Source of the DNA: Acidobacteriota bacterium
GTDB taxonomy: Bacteria > Acidobacteriota > Terriglobia > Terriglobales > Acidobacteriaceae
Assembly: GCA_003225175.1 (NCBI GenBank)
Contig: QIBA01000071.1
Location: 17,909 to 81,908 of the forward strand
Direction of reading: 5' to 3'
Length of the DNA stretch: 64,000 nt
Below, piece after piece: positions 33,549-41,599 of this stretch. A program made the translations under genes and the position numbers. How positions within the stretch are numbered: the stretch's first letter is position 1; every line of letters begins with the position of its first letter. The notes under the pieces were generated by a model. That model was given only the letters and a program-made list of their open reading frames with translations, searched no databases and was not told where the DNA came from.

Positions 33549-35522
33549 TTATGACAGCAACGATTCCATTTGCAGTCGTTCCGTGCTCACTGTTTTCCCA
33601 TATGCCGTCAAGGCGATTAGCGGGAAATAAGCCCGATACAAGTGGTACGCGAGGTAAAACACTCGAGGAAAGCCGGTTCCAGTGTATTCAGGCTCATCCC
33701 ATCCACCATCCTTGCGCTGCGTGCGCAGCAAACAGGCAATCCCGCGAGCTACGGCGTCGCTGCGCGTGTCACCTGCTGCGAGCAATCCCATAACGGCCCA
33801 TGCAGTTTGCGACGGCGTGCTGGCGCCAATTCCCTTCGTTGTGGGCTCGTCGTAGGACATGCAGCTCTCGCCCCATCCGCCATCGGGATTCTGGTACATG
33901 CGCAGCCACTCCGCGGCCTGCTGAATGCATGGCTCGTGATTATCAATACCCATGGCCTCGAGTCCGCGCAGAACCAGCATTGTGCCGTAGATGTAGTTCA
34001 CTCCCCAACGTCCAAACCACGAACCGTCAGGCTCTTGTTCCCGTTTAAGGAACTCAATCGCTCGCCTCACTCGAGCATCGTTCTGGGTATATCCGTAAGC
34101 TGCCAGACATTCAAGGATCCTGCCAGTGATGTCCACGCTCGCGGGATCGAGCATGGCATTGTGATCGGCGAACGGGATGTTTTGAAAGACCATCTTGTCA
34201 TTGTCTTTGTCGAACGAAGCCCAGCCGCCATTCTTGCACTGCATGGCGAAGATCCAGTCAATCGCGCGCTGCACTGATTCGTGCTGGTAGCGCTCGTTCG
34301 GAACCTGAATCTTGCTCAGTCCAAGAGCGACCATCGCCGTATCATCGACGTCGGGATAAAACTCGTTATTGAACTCGAAGTACCAGCCGGCAGGAGCGGC
34401 ATTCTTAACTTTGACCGCCCAGTCTCCTTTATGTGTCACCTGCTTCTGCAGCAACCACTCACCGACGGCAACCATGCGCGAATCGGTGGGCGGCAGACCA
34501 GCTTCGCCGAGAGCGAACGCGGCATAAGCCGTGTCCCAAACGGGAGACTTGCAGGGCGCCATGCGGAAGGTATCTTCTTCTTCGATACCCAACGCCTCGA
34601 ATTCGTCTATGGCGCGAATTACCTGGGGATCATCGGTCGAATATCCCAGGCAGCGCAGCGCGATGATGGAGTTCATGATCGCCGGATAAATGGCCGCCAG
34701 ACCGTCGCTCATCTCCATGCGTTCGAGCATCCACTTCTCGGCCTTCTTGAGCGCGATCGAACGCAGCGGACGCACATGTACACGCTCGAACCAGTGTGTG
34801 AGACGGTCGAGCACGAGAAAGAAATTGCGCCAACTGATGAGTTTCTCGCTCCACTTCAGATGAAGATCCGTGTTGTGACGGCCGGCAGGGAAGAGTTCCT
34901 CAATTCCCATCTCATCGGGAATCTTCTTAAAGGGTTTCTTGGCGTAGGCGATCGAGAGCGGCACGAGAATGCCGCGGGACCACGACGAAATCTCGTAGAT
35001 GTTGAACCAGAACCAATTCGGGAACAGTACGATCTCCGGTGGAATCGCTGGCACTGCGTCGTAGTCGTACTGGCCGAGGAAGCACAGATAGATCTTGGTG
35101 AAGGTGTTGACCGCAGTGACCCCGCCGAGACTCTCGATGCACTCTCGCGCTCGTACCAAAACGGGATCGTCCGTCTTATAGCCTGTGAGCTTCAGCCCAA
35201 AATAGGCCTTAACCGTAGCGCTAACGTTCGATGGTCCACCGTAGTAGATCGGCCAGCCGCCGTCTTCATTTTGATGGCGCAGGATCTCACGTGCGGTCTT
35301 CTGCAGGCGCACTTCATCGCGCGTTCCCAAAAGGGTATGCAGCAGGATGTAATCGGATTCGAGGGTCGTGTCGGCTTCGAGCTCGCCGGACCAGTATCCT
35401 TCCGGCTCCTGGAACGCGAAGAGGAACCTTCGCGCGCCGTCCACCGCCGCGGCTACGCGGCTGGCGATGTCATCGATCTTGCCAAACACCATCTGCACAG
35501 GGCGACGGGGGGTTTCGTCCAT
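33549..35522 (-). CDS. shc: squalene-hopene cyclase
   Basis: A 657-residue class II terpene cyclase, of normal length, that converts squalene to hopene/hopanol at the membrane. The catalytic DVDDTAM motif lies at about residues 391-394. Several QW-type repeats are visible (CKNGGWASFDKD, QNPDGGWGES, RKDGGWDEPEYTGTGFP). The N-terminus RFLFAFQEPEGYWSGELEAD is typical. It begins 3 bp after the ispH stop, so the isoprenoid precursor enzyme and the cyclase are cotranscribed. Confidence 0.97.
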   Translation of the reverse strand: MDETPRRPVQMVFGKIDDIASRVAAAVDGARRFLFAFQEPEGYWSGELEADTTLESDYILLHTLLGTRDEVRLQKTAREILRHQNEDGGWPIYYGGPSNVSATVKAYFGLKLTGYKTDDPVLVRARECIESLGGVTAVNTFTKIYLCFLGQYDYDAVPAIPPEIVLFPNWFWFNIYEISSWSRGILVPLSIAYAKKPFKKIPDEMGIEELFPAGRHNTDLHLKWSEKLISWRNFFLVLDRLTHWFERVHVRPLRSIALKKAEKWMLERMEMSDGLAAIYPAIMNSIIALRCLGYSTDDPQVIRAIDEFEALGIEEEDTFRMAPCKSPVWDTAYAAFALGEAGLPPTDSRMVAVGEWLLQKQVTHKGDWAVKVKNAAPAGWYFEFNNEFYPDVDDTAMVALGLSKIQVPNERYQHESVQRAIDWIFAMQCKNGGWASFDKDNDKMVFQNIPFADHNAMLDPASVDITGRILECLAAYGYTQNDARVRRAIEFLKREQEPDGSWFGRWGVNYIYGTMLVLRGLEAMGIDNHEPCIQQAAEWLRMYQNPDGGWGESCMSYDEPTTKGIGASTPSQTAWAVMGLLAAGDTRSDAVARGIACLLRTQRKDGGWDEPEYTGTGFPRVFYLAYHLYRAYFPLIALTAYGKTVSTERLQMESLLS

Positions 35523-35525
35523 GGC

Positions 35526-36515
35526 TTATGATTCCGCGGCGACGACAGTCGTGGAGGGTGCGGCGTGAATGGCAGCCACGATCTCCGGCGGGAGTCCGAA
35601 ACGAACGTTCTCCGCCATAATTTCGACTTCCTCGACGCGATTGAAGCCCTCCTTCGTGGAGAGATACTCGACCACTTCTTCCACCAGGCACTCCGGAGCC
35701 GAAGCTCCGGCGGTGAGCGCGACCGCCTTTACATCCTCGAGCCACTCCGGACGGATCGCGCGGAAGTTCTCAATCAGATACGCAGGAGTCTCGAGCCGAG
35801 TTGCAACTTCTACCAGCCGGTTCGAATTCGAACTGTTCTCGGAGCCCACCACGAGTAGCAGATCCGCTTGGGGAGCTACATTCTTCACCGCGATCTGCCG
35901 ATTTTCGGTGGCGTAGCAGATATCTTGCGCATGGGGCCCGTGAATCTTGGGGAACTTGCGTTTCAGGGCCTCGATGATGTCCTTGGCTTCATCAAGTGAC
36001 AGCGTGGTCTGCGTCAGATAGGCGACTCGCTCGGGATCGGGGACATGAACCCGTTCGACTTCTGCCGGCGAACTGACGACCTGCGTCACATCCGGAGCCT
36101 CGCCTAGCGTGCCGATGATCTCATCGTGATCGCGGTGTCCCACGAGGATCAGGGAATTGCCTTGCTTGGCGAACTTGATCGCCTCTACGTGGACCTTGGT
36201 GACAAGCGGACAGGTGGCGTCGATAACCTTCAGCTTCCGAGCTTTGCTGGCCTCGCGAACTTCGGGAGCTACTCCGTGCGCGCTGTAGATAACACGTGCT
36301 CCCTCCGGAACGTCCTCGACGCTATCCACGAAAATTGCGCCCTTTGCAGCTAAATCATCAACGACGTAGCGGTTATGAACGATCTCTTTGCGGACGTAAA
36401 TTGGGGCGCCAAACGTCTCCAGCGCAATGCGGACAATGTCGATCGCGCGCACCACGCCGGCGCAGAATCCCCGCGGCTTGAGCAGCAGGACTGTCTTCTC
36501 GGAATTGGGGGTCAT
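35526..36515 (-). CDS. ispH: 4-hydroxy-3-methylbut-2-enyl diphosphate reductase
   Basis: A 329-residue iron-sulfur enzyme that makes IPP and DMAPP in the last step of the MEP pathway. The three cluster cysteines are present: LKPRGFCAGVVRAI (Cys18), DATCPLVTKVH and SAPECLVEEVVEYL. The conserved histidines in SAHGVAPEV and VGHRDHDE are also present. The C-terminal NVRFGLPPEI is somewhat extended with an Ala/Ser tail. It heads the hopanoid transcript ispH-shc-hpnH-unknown. Confidence 0.96.
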   Translation of the reverse strand: MTPNSEKTVLLLKPRGFCAGVVRAIDIVRIALETFGAPIYVRKEIVHNRYVVDDLAAKGAIFVDSVEDVPEGARVIYSAHGVAPEVREASKARKLKVIDATCPLVTKVHVEAIKFAKQGNSLILVGHRDHDEIIGTLGEAPDVTQVVSSPAEVERVHVPDPERVAYLTQTTLSLDEAKDIIEALKRKFPKIHGPHAQDICYATENRQIAVKNVAPQADLLLVVGSENSSNSNRLVEVATRLETPAYLIENFRAIRPEWLEDVKAVALTAGASAPECLVEEVVEYLSTKEGFNRVEEVEIMAENVRFGLPPEIVAAIHAAPSTTVVAAES

Positions 36516-36678
36516 TACCTGTCTCTAAGTATAGCCGCGAACACCGAATAATCCGATTTCAAAACTACAAGGCGGAACTTGGCCAGTCAACGCAACTTCC
36601 TGAAATGGCGAGGATTAGCATTGGGCGGGGGTTATGGGGACGCGAATGGCGGGTTCACGTTCGGGCAGTGTTTGGGGT

Positions 36679-36768
36679 GTCATTCCCAAGCGAAGCGAGG
36701 AATCCCTATCGTGCCGATGCACTTTCGTGAAACCAGGCAGTTGCCGGCTAAGGCTCGCAATGACAATA
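36679..36768. repeat. GTCATTCC-type dispersed repeat
   Basis: A copy of the GTCATTCC family: GTCATTCCCAAGCGAAGCGA followed by GGAATCCCTATC, ending with AAGGCTCGCAATGACAAT in inverted sense. It lies between the divergent-looking ends of ispH and recN. Translation of such copies produces spurious open frames with IPKRSEESL-like runs. Confidence 0.8.
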
Positions 36769-36769
36769 C

Positions 36770-38467
36770 TCACGACGCATTCGCCTTCAACATCTGCTCG
36801 GCATGCTTCAGGCTCGCGTCGGTTAACTTCGCGCCGCTCAACATTCTGGCGATCTCTTCTCGGCGCTCTTGGGTGTCCAATTGGCGAATGCTGGTACGCG
36901 TTCGCCCGCCGGATTCGTGCTTTTCGATCAGCAGGTGATGGTCAGCAAAAGAGGCAATTTGCGGCAGATGAGTCACGCAAATCACCTGATTATGAGCACC
37001 TAAAGCCTTTAATTTCCTGCCCACCGCCTCGGCGGCGCGTCCGCCGATGCCGGTATCGATTTCGTCAAAGACCAGGGTGCGATCAGCCGTTCGCCGCTTT
37101 GGCTTGCCATTGCCATTGGTTCGGGAGTGTCCGGACTCGACGCTTGCCTTCAAAGCCAGCATTACGCGCGACAATTCCCCTCCAGATGCGATCTTTTCGA
37201 TGGGATTTAGCGGCTCTCCGGGGTTAGTCGCTATCAGATATGCGACAGAATCGAGGCCTGAAGGCGACCAGTTTGCGTCATCCTCAGAGGTCATTATTTC
37301 CACTCGGAAGCGCGCTTTCATCGCTAATTCATTGATTTCTGCTTCCGCTAACTTCTCTAATTTGCGCGCTGCAGAGGCTCGATTGCGCGAAATTTGCTGC
37401 GCTTCCGCCAGATAATCCTGGGCTGCGGCGGCTAATTGCTTCTTTAAAGCGCGCAAAATCTCCTCACGATTCTCAATTTCATCCAGCTTTTGCGCCAGAT
37501 CTGCGCCATAAGCGAGCACTTCTTCGACGCTATTTCCATACTTTCTCTTCAGCCTATCGATGGTTTCCAGACGGTCTGCGAGCTCTGCTAAGCGCCCTGG
37601 GGAGGCGTCAATGCCGTCTGCATAGTCGCGAGTTGTGGCGCTAACGTCCTCGATATCGGCCCTCGCGGACTCCATTGTCTTCACTAATTCGGCAAATTGA
37701 GCGTCAAATCGCGCCAGTTCTTCCAGCTGGCGCGCCGCAGAACGCAGCGTTGCGAGCGCAGAATTAGGCGATTCGTACAGCAAATCGTAGGCTCCCATCG
37801 CCGCGGAATACAGTTTTTCCGCGTTTTGCAGCACTCTGCGCTCAGTTTCCAGGCGCAAATCCTCGCCTAATTCGAGCTTAGCGGCGTCGATTTCCTTCTT
37901 CTGGAAGCTCCACAGGTCCACTAAACGCAGCCTATCTTGCTCACTGCGCTCCAATTCTTCGATTCGCAACCGCAATTCGCGCCATTCGGCGTACTTTTTT
38001 GCGACTAACTCGACGCCAATTCCGGCATAAGAATCCAATAATTTGAGCCTCGCGGGCGGATCAAAGGCCAATACCGTCTCGTTTTGCGCGTGAATAGTCA
38101 CCAATTCCGGCGCTAACTGCTTCAATACAGCGACAGTTGCGGGCTGATTATTCACCCAAACGCGGCTCTTAGCGCCGATTTCGCGCTTCAATATCAGCTC
38201 TCCGGACGCGCTTTCAACACCATTGGCGTCAAGAATGCGGTCTATCTGCGCGCTTGCAGGATGAAATACGCAGCTCAAAACCGCCTTATCGGCACCATGA
38301 CGCACCACTTCCGGCGACGCTTTATCACCCAGAAGCAGCGCGAGTGCATCGATCAAAATGGATTTTCCGGCGCCAGTCTCACCGGTCAGGAGGTTGAGTC
38401 CAGGTCCGAACTCCACTGTTACGTGATCGATCACTGCGTAATTCTCGACGCTAAGCTCGACGAGCAT
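36770..38467 (-). CDS. recN: DNA repair protein RecN
   Basis: A 565-residue SMC-like ATPase for double-strand break repair. The start at 38465-38467 (MLVELSVENYAVIDHVTVEF) is the conserved N-terminus; the open frame extends upstream only through a dispersed repeat. Walker A is LTGETGAGKSILIDAL. Two coiled-coil arms fill the middle (about 150-365). The C-terminal head has IASGGELSRVMLALK (signature) and LVFDEIDTGIGGRAAEAVG (Walker B), then VICVTHLPQIASFADHH. The length is typical. Confidence 0.95.
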   Translation of the reverse strand: MLVELSVENYAVIDHVTVEFGPGLNLLTGETGAGKSILIDALALLLGDKASPEVVRHGADKAVLSCVFHPASAQIDRILDANGVESASGELILKREIGAKSRVWVNNQPATVAVLKQLAPELVTIHAQNETVLAFDPPARLKLLDSYAGIGVELVAKKYAEWRELRLRIEELERSEQDRLRLVDLWSFQKKEIDAAKLELGEDLRLETERRVLQNAEKLYSAAMGAYDLLYESPNSALATLRSAARQLEELARFDAQFAELVKTMESARADIEDVSATTRDYADGIDASPGRLAELADRLETIDRLKRKYGNSVEEVLAYGADLAQKLDEIENREEILRALKKQLAAAAQDYLAEAQQISRNRASAARKLEKLAEAEINELAMKARFRVEIMTSEDDANWSPSGLDSVAYLIATNPGEPLNPIEKIASGGELSRVMLALKASVESGHSRTNGNGKPKRRTADRTLVFDEIDTGIGGRAAEAVGRKLKALGAHNQVICVTHLPQIASFADHHLLIEKHESGGRTRTSIRQLDTQERREEIARMLSGAKLTDASLKHAEQMLKANAS

Positions 38468-38518
38468 CAGCCGCAGAATAGCCTTGTTCGCGAACCCAAA
38501 CAATCGGTTTCGCGGGTT

Positions 38519-38575
38519 TGTCATTCCGAACCGCCCCTCATTTTGGGCGGTGAGGAATCCCTACGGACGGCTAGA
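38519..38575 (+). repeat. GTCATTCC-type dispersed repeat, left copy by the GIY-YIG gene
   Basis: Sequence GTCATTCCGAACC, then a CGCCC...GGGCG hairpin and GAGGAATCCCTACGG. The inverted partner lies at 38965-39020. The two copies bracket the GIY-YIG reading frame. Confidence 0.8.
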
Positions 38576-38898
38576 ATGTCGGCCCGTGCCAACAATCCCA
38601 AACGGTTTATTTCGTCTACATTCTCGCGAGTCTGTCAGGAACACTGTATGTGGGAATCAGCAACAACGTTCAGCGGAGATCAGCCGAGCATTGGATCGGA
38701 AGAGCGGGTAGCTTTACGACAAAATACAAAGTTGACCGTCTAGTCTTATTTCGAAACTTCAGTGACATCGTCAAGGCAATCGCGCGCGAGAAGCAGATCA
38801 AGAGTTGGCGAAGAGAGAAGAAGGTCGCGCTTATCAACAGCATGAATCCGGCTTGGCAGGATCTGCGAAAGGAACTAATGGTGAGCACGCTTATGTGA
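38574..38898 (+). CDS. GIY-YIG endonuclease-like protein, start codon unclear (possibly decayed)
   Basis: The open frame after the TAG near 38571 encodes a small single-domain GIY-YIG nuclease of the YhbQ-like group. It contains TVYFVYILASLSGTLYVG (the GIY and YVG strands), ISNNVQRRSAEHWIG, SFTTKYKVDRLVLF, AIAREKQIKSWRREKK and SMNPAWQDLRKEL, covering the whole fold with the normal catalytic Tyr, Arg and distal Glu regions. No ATG, GTG or TTG lies in frame ahead of the first strand; the first in-frame GTG (38650) would remove it. A GTG near 38587 is one frame away, so a small indel may have killed the start. The gene lies between inverted copies of a dispersed repeat. Confidence 0.7.
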
Positions 38899-38964
38899 AT
38901 GTCTCGCCAGGCGCTTTGACGTAAACACAATGGAAAAACCTCGTCGAACGAGACCGCATGGGCA

Positions 38965-39020
38965 TCGAGGGATTCCTCTCTCGGCGCACAAACAGCGCCT
39001 CCCTCGGAATGACAGGAAGA
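38965..39020 (-). repeat. GTCATTCC-type dispersed repeat, right inverted copy
   Basis: Reads GAGGGATTCCTCTC...CCTCCCTCGGAATGACAGG, the inverse of the copy at 38519, ending about 95 bases upstream of the tolQ/exbB start. Confidence 0.78.
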
Positions 39021-39114
39021 CACTCCGCAGAAGTACATGTACTCACGAGGTACTAAGGGCTTCGACTCTTTGCCATGCAGAGTTGCGGTTTGCTACCTTT
39101 TAGCAGAGGTATAA

Positions 39115-39843
39115 ATGACGTCTCCCCCCGCTCTCCTTGCGTTTGCTACTGATATCGGTGGTCTCATCTCCGACGCCGGCCCGGTCGCACACACAGTCCT
39201 GGCGCTCTTGCTTTTGTTCAGCGTTCTCTCCTGGTCGATCATCTTGTCGAAGGGAACGAAGTTCCGCCGCATGCGTGCGCAAAGCGGACGATTCCTGCGC
39301 GCATTCCGCAAAGCTAATGGACGTCTGCAGGACGTTTCCGCGGTCTCGGAGCAGTTCAAGCCAAGTCCGCTGGTAAGCGTTTTCGAGGGCGGATTCGACG
39401 AGTATCGTCGCCAGAGCGGCGCAGGCTCGCCGCGCAATCTGAGTGCGGTACAACGCGCCGTTCAGATCGCCTCTTCCGAAGAGATGACGCAGATGGAATC
39501 CCGCCTTCCGTGGCTGGCGACCACAGGCGCAATCACGCCATTTGTCGGCCTCTTCGGCACGGTGTGGGGCATCATCGATGCCTTTCAGGGACTTGGCAAT
39601 GCAGGCGCCGCGACGCTGCGGGCCGTAGCTCCAGGAATTTCCGCGGCGTTGATCACCACCGCCGCCGGACTCTTTACCGCGATTCCGGCCGTCATTGCCT
39701 ATAACCAATACATGCAGCAGATTCGCGAATTCGGTGCACGCATGGACGACTTCGGCCTGGAACTCCTGAATACAGTCGACCGCTCCGCGCCGACACCGCA
39801 ATCAGCAAGAATGCGGGAAAGCGTCGTTCTGGAAGAAAGATAA
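39115..39843 (+). CDS. tolQ: TolQ/ExbB-type proton channel subunit
   Basis: A 242-residue MotA/TolQ/ExbB protein with three membrane segments (about 20-42, 130-155, 168-195). The core reads ATTGAITPFVGLFGTVWGII and GISAALITTAAGLFTAIPAV, the family proton-path helices. It pairs with the TolR/ExbD protein to drive TolA/TonB with the proton motive force. AGAGG 6 bases upstream supports the start. The Tol assignment comes from the operon (tolB, pal and cpoB follow); by sequence alone it could equally be ExbB. Confidence 0.92.
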   Translation: MTSPPALLAFATDIGGLISDAGPVAHTVLALLLLFSVLSWSIILSKGTKFRRMRAQSGRFLRAFRKANGRLQDVSAVSEQFKPSPLVSVFEGGFDEYRRQSGAGSPRNLSAVQRAVQIASSEEMTQMESRLPWLATTGAITPFVGLFGTVWGIIDAFQGLGNAGAATLRAVAPGISAALITTAAGLFTAIPAVIAYNQYMQQIREFGARMDDFGLELLNTVDRSAPTPQSARMRESVVLEER

Positions 39844-39849
39844 CGAACT

Positions 39850-40066
39850 CACCACCGAGACACGCAGTCACGGAGAACAGCAAAGACGGGATTGAACACG
39901 GAGGACACGAAGGTCGCGGAGGCTTGCCCTGGCGGAACAGACATTCCACTAAAGATTCAGAGCGTCGATATGATATGCGGAAAACCTGCATTTCCTCTGT
40001 GTCTCTGTGTCCTCCGTGTTCAGTCCCGGTTTGGTTTTTTTTCCTGACTCCGTGGTGAAATAGGTT
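39850..40066. repeat. large inverted repeat between tolQ and tolR (CCACCGAGACACGG-type)
   Basis: The 226-bp gap is filled by a broken palindrome. The left part has ACCACCGAGACACGCAGTCA and GAACACGGAGGACACGAAGG. The right part mirrors it with CTCTGTGTCTCTGTGTCCTC, CGTGTTCAGTCCCGG and TGACTCCGTGGTG. This kind of sequence is a widely dispersed bacterial repeat. It splits an operon whose genes are normally adjacent. Confidence 0.75.
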
Positions 40067-40069
40067 TTT

Positions 40070-40501
40070 ATGGCATTCACCAATTCCCAAGGTCGCACAC
40101 AAAGCTCGCTTTCCGAGATCAACATCACGCCCTTTGTGGACGTGGTGCTGGTGTTGCTTATTATCTTTATGCTGACGGCGCCGATCATCCAGTCGGGGAT
40201 TGAGGTAAACGTTCCGCATACGCAGACGGTGAAGGAGATCACCGAGCCTCGGCTCGTGCTCACCATGGATCGCGATCAGAATGTCTTTTTGGGAAGCGAT
40301 GCGGTTAAGCTGGCCGAGCTTCCCAAAATATTGCATGACCGGGTAAAGGATCCCGAGCATCATCCAATTTACCTGCGCTGCGACGAGAACGTGACCTTCG
40401 GCGCATTTGCCGCTTTGATGGATATCGTGAAGCACAGCGGCATCACCAACGTCTCCATCGTTACCCAGCCTTATCAGAATAAGAATGTCGCAACGCGTTG
40501 A
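40070..40501 (+). CDS. tolR: TolR/ExbD-type biopolymer transport protein
   Basis: A 143-residue protein with one N-terminal membrane helix. The motif SEINITPFVDVVLVLLIIFM holds the essential membrane aspartate (about Asp24). The periplasmic domain has VPHTQTVKEITEPRLVLTMD and YLRCDENVTFGAFAALMDIV. It completes the proton channel with TolQ. Its last 17 bases overlap the tonB/tolA start. Confidence 0.92.
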   Translation: MAFTNSQGRTQSSLSEINITPFVDVVLVLLIIFMLTAPIIQSGIEVNVPHTQTVKEITEPRLVLTMDRDQNVFLGSDAVKLAELPKILHDRVKDPEHHPIYLRCDENVTFGAFAALMDIVKHSGITNVSIVTQPYQNKNVATR

Positions 40502-41282
40502 CATCTTCGACATCCGCGAGTCGTGGAAGGGGCCGATCAGCGCCTCTGTCGCATTTCACGGAGCGATCGTGGCAGCTGTTCTCACTTATGGCGCAATCGT
40601 GGGCGTCTCCCGAAATGAATGGGGCAGTGGAGAGAGGGTTACTGGCGAAGCCATTTCGGCGACATTGGTAGGAGCCAGCGCGATCCCGCTTCCGCGCGAG
40701 CAGCCTACGGAGAACATCGTGGCCAACGAATCTCCAGCGGTGACGCACTCGCAGCCCAAGGAAGTTGCTCCTGCAGTGCCTGAGGCGGTAAAAATTCCCG
40801 AAACGGTAAAGATTAAGCCCAAGGAACAGCCGAAACGGAGCGTGGAAAAGCATCCTGAGCCGGTGCAGCAGGCTACGAACCAACTGCAGTACGGCGCAGG
40901 GGGCCAGGTTCACCAGAACTTCACCACCTTCAACAGCGCGCTTGGCGTGGGTGCGGTTGCTATGACGACGGGCGGAGACTTCGGAAGCCGCTACGCATAC
41001 TATGTGCGTCAGGTGACGCAGGCGTTGTCGCAGAACTGGCTGAAGTATGAGGTGGATCCGCACGCCATGCCGAACGCCTCGGTCTCCGTTTCCTTTGACA
41101 TTTCCCGCGATGGCTCGCCCTCGAACATCAGAATTACCCAGTCGAGCGGCATACCCTCGCTCGATACCTCTGCCGTTCGAACGCTGCAGCGCATCGACAG
41201 CTTTGGGCCTCTGCCGACCGATTATCGCGGCGGCAGTGTAGGCGCCGAATTCGAATTTCGGTATACGCCGATTAAGAGATGA
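40485..41282 (+). CDS. TonB/TolA-family energy transducer
   Basis: A 265-residue protein with one N-terminal membrane helix (GPISASVAFHGAIVAAVLTY with a conserved SxxxH-like pattern). A Pro/Glu/Lys-rich periplasmic spacer (about 75-130; PKEVAPAVPEAVKIPE) and a C-terminal TonB-like domain follow (about 165-262; VSFDISRDGSPSNIRITQSS, AVRTLQRIDSFGPLP). In this operon it probably plays the TolA role, spanning the periplasm to reach Pal/TolB. It starts inside the end of tolR, so translation is coupled. Confidence 0.88.
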   Translation: MSQRVDIFDIRESWKGPISASVAFHGAIVAAVLTYGAIVGVSRNEWGSGERVTGEAISATLVGASAIPLPREQPTENIVANESPAVTHSQPKEVAPAVPEAVKIPETVKIKPKEQPKRSVEKHPEPVQQATNQLQYGAGGQVHQNFTTFNSALGVGAVAMTTGGDFGSRYAYYVRQVTQALSQNWLKYEVDPHAMPNASVSVSFDISRDGSPSNIRITQSSGIPSLDTSAVRTLQRIDSFGPLPTDYRGGSVGAEFEFRYTPIKR

Positions 41283-41373
41283 CGAATTCAGAGATGACGA
41301 AGTTGATTAATGAATCCAACAATTACTCGACGTCCACTGTCTTCACGAAGCAAAGTCCGTTTCGGTGGATCCG

Positions 41374-41574
41374 GAGGTGGAAGCCCCCGACTTCTAGTCG
41401 GGGGAGCGAGGCTTTTCAAGCCTCGCGGAGGAGCTGCATCCCACATTGTCGCGCTTTAGCGCTGGTTCGCAGACTGCCCGGGGCTAAAGCCCAACTCATT
41501 GCTTCATTGTTTTGCCGCCGGATTGGAAGCCCGGCTCCTCCGACTGAAAGTCGAGGGCTTCCACCGGGGGCTTT
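41374..41574. repeat. GGTGGAAGCCC-type composite repeat between tonB/tolA and tolB
   Basis: About 200 bp made of short hairpins: AGCCCCCGACTTCTAGTCGG, GAGGCTTTTCAAGCCTC, GCGCTTTAGCGC, GGGCTAAAGCCC, and the inverted end GACTGAAAGTCGAGGGCTTC with CACC. The outer ends GGTGGAAGCCC and GGGCTTCCACC are inverted. The element has no stop in the tolB frame, so the tolB reading frame stays open through it back to an ATG that overlaps the tonB stop. Confidence 0.8.
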
Positions 41575-41599
41575 CCATGAACCATCGCTGCTAAAGCCG

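Noticed and set aside
34281..35531. A 416-residue open frame opposite shc
   Set aside because: It is a codon-shadow of shc on the other strand, with no domain, and shc is a complete conserved enzyme.
36634..37227. Plus-strand frame with an IPKRSEESLSCR-like run
   Set aside because: This is the typical spurious product of the GTCATTCC repeat and overlaps recN on the opposite strand.
39100..40513. Long minus-strand open frames over tolQ and tolR
   Set aside because: They mirror the conserved tolQ/tolR genes, and part of one translates a dispersed repeat.
41279..41599. Extended TolB start at an ATG overlapping the tonB/tolA stop
   Set aside because: The added residues are translated from a composite repeat and lack similarity to TolB; a signal peptide begins at 41600.
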